From the NCBI RefSeq assembly GCF_007754425.1, contig NZ_CP037452.1:6613164-6677163 (forward strand): DNA of 64,000 nt, written 5' to 3'. The stretch is from Gimesia fumaroli. Lineage in GTDB: Bacteria; Planctomycetota; Planctomycetia; Planctomycetales; Planctomycetaceae. How positions within the stretch are numbered: the first letter of the stretch is position 1; every line of letters begins with the position of its first letter. Both the position numbers and the translations under genes were made by a program. Shown piece by piece: positions 59,264 through 64,000 of the stretch. The notes under the pieces are model-generated. The model was given only the letters and a program-made list of their open reading frames with translations. It had not been told where the DNA came from and did no database searches.

Positions 59264-60133
59264 CTATTGGTAGAACGACACGATGCCACGGCTTTGCGCA
59301 GTCGCAGTATCCAGACATGTCCGGATGATTAATCTGGCTTCTTCAATGTCCGGATCATCTGGGAAATCCATACTAAGCTCGGAAAGTCTCTTGGCTTCCT
59401 GCGCAGTTTCTTGTGCGGTGAGATGGCTTATCATGGGAAAGTCGCCATGAGTCAAAATAGGAATTGGGGGACGAACGTGCTCAAGAGGCAAGCCCAAGTC
59501 TAGTGGCGATAGGTCACCAATCATACCGCCGTCCCCAAGCCGAATGCCCAGCACATGACAGAGGAGTTCAAGTGCTGATCCGTGCGTCGAGTCGGTACGA
59601 GCAAGATTGCCAGATACAAGGTCAGAGATTGCATCGTGAGAAACGTGAGTGAATGAAGCAATCAAGGGTTCTATTTCATCATCTTCCTCCTCTTCGTCAG
59701 GTAACGGACGAAACAAGAACGGTCCCGGAGACGAATACTTGGCTAGTTCTGGATCTTCGCATTCGTAACGAATGAGGATCTTCTCGATACCTGAGTTGGG
59801 GAAACACTCATGAATCGCCATCAATACATCTTCCTGGGTATGTGATGGAATGTGTATAACGATTTCGAGAATAATGATCCCCACCCCGCTCAGCGCTGTC
59901 GTCACTTCGTCAACAGTGATGGGGTGATCGTCGAGGTGGATGCTTTCATGAACGATGCGAAGAGTGGAATCAGGGTTCAGTGACGCTATGTCAGACTCCG
60001 GTTGCACCTCGTCATTATCAGATTCTTCATTGGTGGCAGCACGCAGTTTCGCTAGAAGCGCAGAGTCTTCCGAACCGATTGCGGCAACCAATTCCGCAAT
60101 GTCTACAGCATAAAGCGACGTGGAATATCCCAT
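59264..60133 (-). CDS. DUF7691-like protein of unknown function
   Basis: About 289 residues from the start MGYSTSLYAVDIAELVAAIG; an in-frame ATG at 60163 would add ten residues, and neither has a strong ribosome site. I prefer the inner start because related proteins begin at this motif. The family label is from memory (N-terminal YAVD motif, acidic middle, C-terminal FYQ). A strongly acidic tract (PDEEEEDDEIEP) divides two domains. No catalytic motif or signal peptide is visible; cytosolic. Such proteins recur among small cargo genes in planctomycetes. Confidence 0.7.
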   Translation of the reverse strand: MGYSTSLYAVDIAELVAAIGSEDSALLAKLRAATNEESDNDEVQPESDIASLNPDSTLRIVHESIHLDDHPITVDEVTTALSGVGIIILEIVIHIPSHTQEDVLMAIHECFPNSGIEKILIRYECEDPELAKYSSPGPFLFRPLPDEEEEDDEIEPLIASFTHVSHDAISDLVSGNLARTDSTHGSALELLCHVLGIRLGDGGMIGDLSPLDLGLPLEHVRPPIPILTHGDFPMISHLTAQETAQEAKRLSELSMDFPDDPDIEEARLIIRTCLDTATAQSRGIVSFYQ

Positions 60134-60249
60134 CTTACGGCTGCCTACTAACATGTTATTCATCTACATGGACTTGTTCAGGTATAGTACCTTACACTCA
60201 AGACAGTTCAAGAGATAATGACCAAATAACCTAGCGGGAATGGTACCGA

Positions 60250-60375
60250 GAAAACGTTGATTAAATCGTGCATGGTGAAGCCAGTCCAGACGGAATTATC
60301 ATGGTCGTGTCTGAATCCGCGAATTCGCATGGCTTCCACGCACACCTATGGAGTCCGCTTTTTCGGTGGTTTTCT
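60250..60375 (+). repeat. Dispersed direct repeat R2
   Basis: Partner of R1 (55610-55735), same direction; the blocks TTGATTAAA and TATGGAGTCCGCTTTTT are shared. Just beyond, CAAAACGGATGAGTT also occurs in R1 but at a different position, so the copies have rearranged internally. Confidence 0.75.
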
Positions 60376-60782
60376 CGGAATCCAGCAAAACGGATGAGTT
60401 GCTGCCATAATGGAAGCCAGACTACCTGGGACTTGTTCGCCTGCATTTGGGACAAAAAGGCAACGACCTGTATGACGAATTTCGCATCGGCGCTACCTGG
60501 GCGGCTGTCGTCAATCCAGATCCGCCCCGGCTGGAACCGTAACTGTAATCAAACAACGGCGTTTCCCCTGCTAGCCTCTTCGCGACAACCGCCCAATCCC
60601 CCTATTTTTCTATTCAGAGAATTTTTCTCCCTTATGTTGTTTTTCTTTACGTCTCGCCGGTAAGAATCTGCAAATTGCTGACAATTACAGTTATATCAGA
60701 CTGCATCCTGGCCAGCGGGCCAAATGGCCCTGTACGGAGACGGGGCATCAACTGCGTCAGACTTCCGGTGCCTGATTTCCAG

Positions 60783-60814
60783 GGGGCCTGAGACATGATT
60801 CTCAAGGCCCCTTT
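60783..60814 (+). terminator. Hairpin ahead of the response regulator
   Basis: GGGGCCTGAGA (60783-60793) pairs with TCTCAAGGCCCC (60100-series equivalent at 60800-60811) with one bulged A, then TTT. It may be a terminator or a leader structure 64 bases before the start of the regulator. Confidence 0.45.
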
Positions 60815-60877
60815 CCATACGCATCTCAACCATTTGAATGAAATTCTCATAGTCATTTTATACGAGGGCCAGTCAGT

Positions 60878-61543
60878 ATGCTTACTTCAACAGATTTGAT
60901 TCGAGTCGTCTTGGTCGATGATCACAAGATTCTGTTAGACTCACTCGTCTCCAGGTTTCAGCGAAACCCTGATATAGAAGTTGTCGGTTCAGCCACGAAT
61001 GCCGACGATGGGCTGGCGTTGATTCTGGAGACAGAACCCGATGTTGTTATCTTGGATGTAGAATTACCTGGAAGTGCGTCATTTGATATTGCCGAAGAGA
61101 TTAGCTCTCGACTGAAAAATACAAAAATGATTTTTCTGACAGGCTATCTTACAGACATCTTTATTGAGCTGGCTTTGAGAGCTAATGCGAAAGGTTACTT
61201 ACTCAAAGGCGAGCCGATTGAATCATTGATCCATGCCATTAAAAAGGCCTCTCGCGGAGAATACTGTTTTTCGCAATCGGTTCAGGAACGCCTGGTCTTT
61301 GACCAAGACAAAAATCGGTACTCGATTCAGTCAAAAAGTATGCTGACCTCTCTGACTTCCCGACAGATTGAAGTGCTCAGGCATCTTGCCAATGGGATGA
61401 GTGTGAAAGAAGTCGCCCGCTCCATGTTCCTCTCGGAGAAATCGATCGACAGCCACAAATATCGAATTATGAACAAACTGGGAATCCATGATCGTGTCGA
61501 ACTGGCTCGGTATTCGATCCGTGAAGGTTTGACTCTGCCTTAA
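60878..61543 (+). CDS. NarL/FixJ-family response regulator
   Basis: A 221-residue two-component regulator. The receiver domain (about 8-125) has the acidic pair in VLVDDHK (Asp 14, Asp 15), the phosphorylated Asp 60 in VVILDVELPG, the switch Thr 88 in FLTGY and Lys 110 in GYLLKG. The LuxR-type helix-turn-helix covers about 158-218: LTSRQIEVLRHLANGMSVKE then LSEKSIDSHKYRIMNKLG. All key residues are intact. It binds DNA once phosphorylated; no partner kinase is in the window, so its kinase is elsewhere. GAGGG lies about 10 bases before the ATG. Confidence 0.96.
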   Translation: MLTSTDLIRVVLVDDHKILLDSLVSRFQRNPDIEVVGSATNADDGLALILETEPDVVILDVELPGSASFDIAEEISSRLKNTKMIFLTGYLTDIFIELALRANAKGYLLKGEPIESLIHAIKKASRGEYCFSQSVQERLVFDQDKNRYSIQSKSMLTSLTSRQIEVLRHLANGMSVKEVARSMFLSEKSIDSHKYRIMNKLGIHDRVELARYSIREGLTLP

Positions 61544-62433
61544 GTGGCAGTGCTGGACACACTAAAGGGGCCAGCGACTCTTTTCTGAGACATGGCCTGG
61601 CTCTCGCAGGCGAGCAGCAGGTGTTGAAAGTTCATCTAAGCTGGTCTGGTGATATCTGGTAGGATTGTTTCGCCGTTGGTTTGTTTTCGCGTTCTGGTTG
61701 GAAACGACGGTTGGCATTGTACCGCTCACATTGTTGTGAGCCGCTCTGGTTCCGTTTACGTGGTGAGTCGGAATTGTGATTCGCCAGGCGAGCAGAGAGA
61801 TGGGTACCGCCCCTACGCCAGGAGAAGAAATTCATGAGTTGGTATTGTTTGTTGGTTTGTCTATTTCCTGCTCGCTGCGCTCGGCCTGGATGTGTATCCG
61901 GGATTACCCTCTCTTTTATGGCCAAACAAATGGGTATGCTGTCTCCGTTCTGTGTGCGATTATTTGAGATTCTCATTTTCGTGAAAGGCGTGGCGGCGCC
62001 TAGAGGGAGAGACTTATTTCTCCTGCGAACGACACCTGATCGGCTGGGAAGTTTTTACGAAGCCATGAGAAGACGGCGTGAAGCGCTGCGATGGCGTTTG
62101 ATAACTGAGGTGCAGGGGAGCAGTGGTTTGGAAAATCGTGCTGAAACAAGCGGGTTTCATAGTGCTGATTTTCTCAGTGGTTTGAAAATGGTCACTGAAC
62201 CAGTGGTGCTCACTCGCGCGCGACGTTATCTCCGCATGATCATGTTGATATGCGGGTTGCGGTCAAGTCGAAAATGATCAGCTCGTGTTGCTGAAATTGT
62301 CAGGTGGGAGGCGGTTTTGAATGAACAACAGGCAGTAAACGGAAGGTCTGCTCTGATGAAGAGAGCAAATACCAAAAAAGCGGGGACCTTAAAGCATAGG
62401 CAGAGAACAATCGTTTCCCTTGCCTAAGAAAAA
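61544..62433. other. Gene-free stretch with a decayed dispersed repeat
   Basis: Open frames exist but none resembles a family or has a good start. The right half carries dispersed repeat copy B (about 61980-62300). A 23-codon frame near 62356 (MKRANTKKAGTLK) is too weak to call. Confidence 0.55.
61980..62300 (+). repeat. Decayed dispersed repeat, copy B
   Basis: Aligns with the reverse complement of about 8155-8470; see the blocks given for copy A. This copy keeps a longer open frame (a frame ending at 62277 with RRRREALRWRLITEV) that may be what is left of the parent gene. Confidence 0.75.
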
Positions 62434-62470
62434 GGCTCGCAAACGCCTGTTAAAAAGACATTTGCGAGCC
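62427..62470 (-). terminator. Intrinsic terminator of the Gfo/Idh/MocA gene
   Basis: GGCTCGCAAA (62434-62443) pairs perfectly with TTTGCGAGCC (62461-62470); on the - strand a TTTTTCTT run follows. It lies 23 bases after the stop of the oxidoreductase gene. Confidence 0.85.
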
Positions 62471-62493
62471 ATTGGACTTACTTGTTCTGCAGA

Positions 62494-63864
62494 TTACATG
62501 TTGATTTCGTAACCTTTACGATTTTCTCGTGAGAGGAACGAGTTGGCCTGATCGTCGCCGATCACTTCTCGTTTGACCGGATCCCATTTGAGCCCTCGGT
62601 CCAGACGCATGGCGATGTTCGAGAGATGACAGATCTCCAGCATCCGGTTATGCGACCAGACATCGGAAATCGGCTGCTTGCGGGAATTCATACCTTCGAT
62701 GAAGTTCGCGGTATGATTCGCACTGACTTTGCCGCCATAAACTTTTTCAATGGCACCTTCCGGCAACGGATTGTCTTTCAGGGCTTCGACAGGCGCCCCA
62801 ACAATCTTGCCACGGTTAACGAAGAACCGACCTTTCGTACCTTCGAAGAGAATGCCGTTATCGCCTTCGCTGGTGATAATCATTTCGACATCATCAGGCA
62901 TATCGACTTGGATTTTGAATTTGGTAGCAGCGTTGTACTGATCTTGAACAACCGGATTCCCATCCTTGTATTCCACCGGCAACGAAAATTCCAGTGGTGT
63001 AATTTTGCTTGGCCCCGTGTCACTGGCGCCAAGTGCCCAACAGGCAATGTCGACATGATGTGCGCCCCAGTCGGTCAGTTTCCCGCCGGAGTATTCATGC
63101 CAGTTACGGAAAGAATAATGACAATTACTATAAAGCGGAACGCCGCCGCCATACCCCTTCCGCATTTCAGGCAGTGCCCGGTAATCTACTTTTGGTGCCG
63201 GCCCCAGCCAGAACTCGTAGTCGAGACCTTCAGGAACAGATGCTTTCGGAATGACCGGGGAAGCCGACATCCCATTGATGCCGCAGGTTACTTTTTTAAC
63301 CTTCCCGATGCGACCATCATTCACCAGCGCGACGGCCTGCAGGAACCGCTGTCCCGATTCCGATCGCTGCATCGTACCGACCTGGAAGACCCGGCCTGTC
63401 TGCTTCACAACTTTCTCGATCAACTTGCCTTCATCAATCGTCAGCGTCAATGGTTTTTCGCAGTAGACGTCTTTGCCTGCGAGCATTGCTTCTACCGCAA
63501 TCTTGGTATGCCAATGATCGGGTGTCGCAATCATGACGGCATCGATGTCTTTTCGATCGAGGACTTTTCGATAGTCTTTGTAGGAGTCCGGCTTCTTACC
63601 CTGTTTCTTCTTCGTTTTTTCGACGTTGTCTGCAAGAACGTTCGAATCGACATCAGCGAGTGCCGCGAAATCAGCAAATTTAAATGACTTTGAAGTAATC
63701 GCCCAGCCCTGGTTCCGCAGGCCAATGGTTGCAAAGACGGGCCGGTCGTTCGGTGACTGGTAACCGAAAGCACGATCAGCAGAAGGGCAGAAAATACTGG
63801 CAGCCCCTGCAAAGGCAGCTCCCTGAAGAAAATTGCGGCGCGTTATGTGTCGAGATGTAGGCAT
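62494..63864 (-). CDS. Tat-exported Gfo/Idh/MocA-family oxidoreductase
   Basis: A 456-residue NAD(P)-dependent oxidoreductase. The N-terminus is a twin-arginine signal (TRRNFLQGAAFAGAA), so it is exported folded with its cofactor. The Rossmann part includes FATIGLRNQGW and ADVDSNVL, then MIATPDHWHT and the family hallmark CEKPL at residues 135-139. The C-terminal alpha/beta domain has the WGAHHVDIACWALGA segment with catalytic-type His. Planctomycetes have many such exported sugar-acid or sugar dehydrogenases; the substrate cannot be named. AGAGGA precedes the ATG. A clean terminator follows; it is a single-gene unit. Confidence 0.95.
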   Translation of the reverse strand: MPTSRHITRRNFLQGAAFAGAASIFCPSADRAFGYQSPNDRPVFATIGLRNQGWAITSKSFKFADFAALADVDSNVLADNVEKTKKKQGKKPDSYKDYRKVLDRKDIDAVMIATPDHWHTKIAVEAMLAGKDVYCEKPLTLTIDEGKLIEKVVKQTGRVFQVGTMQRSESGQRFLQAVALVNDGRIGKVKKVTCGINGMSASPVIPKASVPEGLDYEFWLGPAPKVDYRALPEMRKGYGGGVPLYSNCHYSFRNWHEYSGGKLTDWGAHHVDIACWALGASDTGPSKITPLEFSLPVEYKDGNPVVQDQYNAATKFKIQVDMPDDVEMIITSEGDNGILFEGTKGRFFVNRGKIVGAPVEALKDNPLPEGAIEKVYGGKVSANHTANFIEGMNSRKQPISDVWSHNRMLEICHLSNIAMRLDRGLKWDPVKREVIGDDQANSFLSRENRKGYEINM

Positions 63865-64000
63865 CGAGCGAGATCCTCTTGGAGTAATAATTCAGAAGTC
63901 GTGTATAGATACAGTACGATAACACCGCTCCCGACGTTGGATACGCCATGAAAACAGTGCGGTTCAGAACCTTATATTCTATACAAACCCCCTGATTGAG

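Larger units (their letters stand above)
60164..60877. other. Gene-free stretch before the response regulator
   Basis: It holds dispersed repeat R2 (about 60250-60375) and a hairpin at 60783-60811. No coding frame is convincing. The promoter of the response regulator should lie in its right half. Confidence 0.55.

Noticed and set aside
61834-62277. A 147-codon + frame before the Gfo/Idh/MocA gene
   Set aside because: Only its right half matches the inverted repeat copy; the start region is unrelated, so it is a remnant and not a whole gene.
62626-63687. A 353-codon + frame antisense to the Gfo/Idh/MocA gene
   Set aside because: Shadow frame; the opposite strand encodes a full, motif-complete oxidoreductase.

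Overview
The window looks like chromosomal DNA from a planctomycete, most likely a Gimesia/Rubinisphaera-type organism. The evidence is a set of lineage-typical families: a DUF1592-type cytochrome-like protein paired with a DUF1552 Tat protein, a DUF1559 prepilin-like protein with its small lipoprotein, a Tat-exported Gfo/Idh/MocA oxidoreductase, and a giant secreted protein whose N-terminus carries a LEPR-XLL-like motif. The genus is an inference from gene content.

Layout. 1-7.6 kb: a partial exported TPR-like protein (-), tRNA-Ser(CGA) with its own terminator, and the translationally coupled DUF1552-DUF1592 pair (-). 7.6-13.3 kb: a gene-poor patch with a decayed dispersed repeat, then a complete IS66-family element (ends and 7-bp target duplication visible) and an IS4-type element (copy 1, -). 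13.3-16.1 kb: a membrane-anchored unknown protein and a DUF1559/lipoprotein operon (-). 16.3-16.7 kb: a frameshifted small gene. 17.2-50.6 kb: one open reading frame of 11,153 codons. 50.7-53.7 kb: a candidate immunity gene, IS4 copy 2 (+), a 5'-truncated toxin tip and a second candidate immunity gene. 53.8-60.2 kb: a thioredoxin-like protein, a VOC protein, a methyltransferase flanked by attC-like sites (an integron-type cassette), a second methyltransferase, a spermidine-synthase-like protein, a broken lysine-rich mini-gene, a cold-shock protein and a DUF7691-like protein. 60.8-64 kb: a NarL-type response regulator, a second copy of the decayed dispersed repeat, and the Gfo/Idh/MocA gene.

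The central object is the giant gene. Reading N to C it has an LEPR-XLL-like motif; three beta-helix-like modules; four golvesin-C-terminal-like domains; many Calx-beta domains; four blocks of exactly seven LVIVD repeats, each spliced into the last hairpin of a Calx-beta domain; about 14 cadherin/VCBS-like units; nine Ig-like units; roughly 1,870 residues rich in Ser, Thr, Tyr and Asp; a helical pretoxin-like stretch; a Hint domain split by a large insertion with two hydrophobic segments; and a 92-residue C-terminal tip. This is the plan of a polymorphic toxin: a long delivery stalk, a self-cleaving Hint domain and a short passenger. Downstream lies a small cytosolic protein (candidate immunity), then an orphan toxin tip with its own small partner in visibly AT-rich DNA. 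The passenger and both partner proteins match nothing I recognise with confidence, so this is the best candidate here for an undescribed system.

Two pairs of inverted repeats bracket the giant gene: the IS4 copies at 11.6-13.3 and 51.3-53.0 kb, and the decayed repeats at 8.2-8.5 and 62.0-62.3 kb. The interior could in principle be inverted by recombination.
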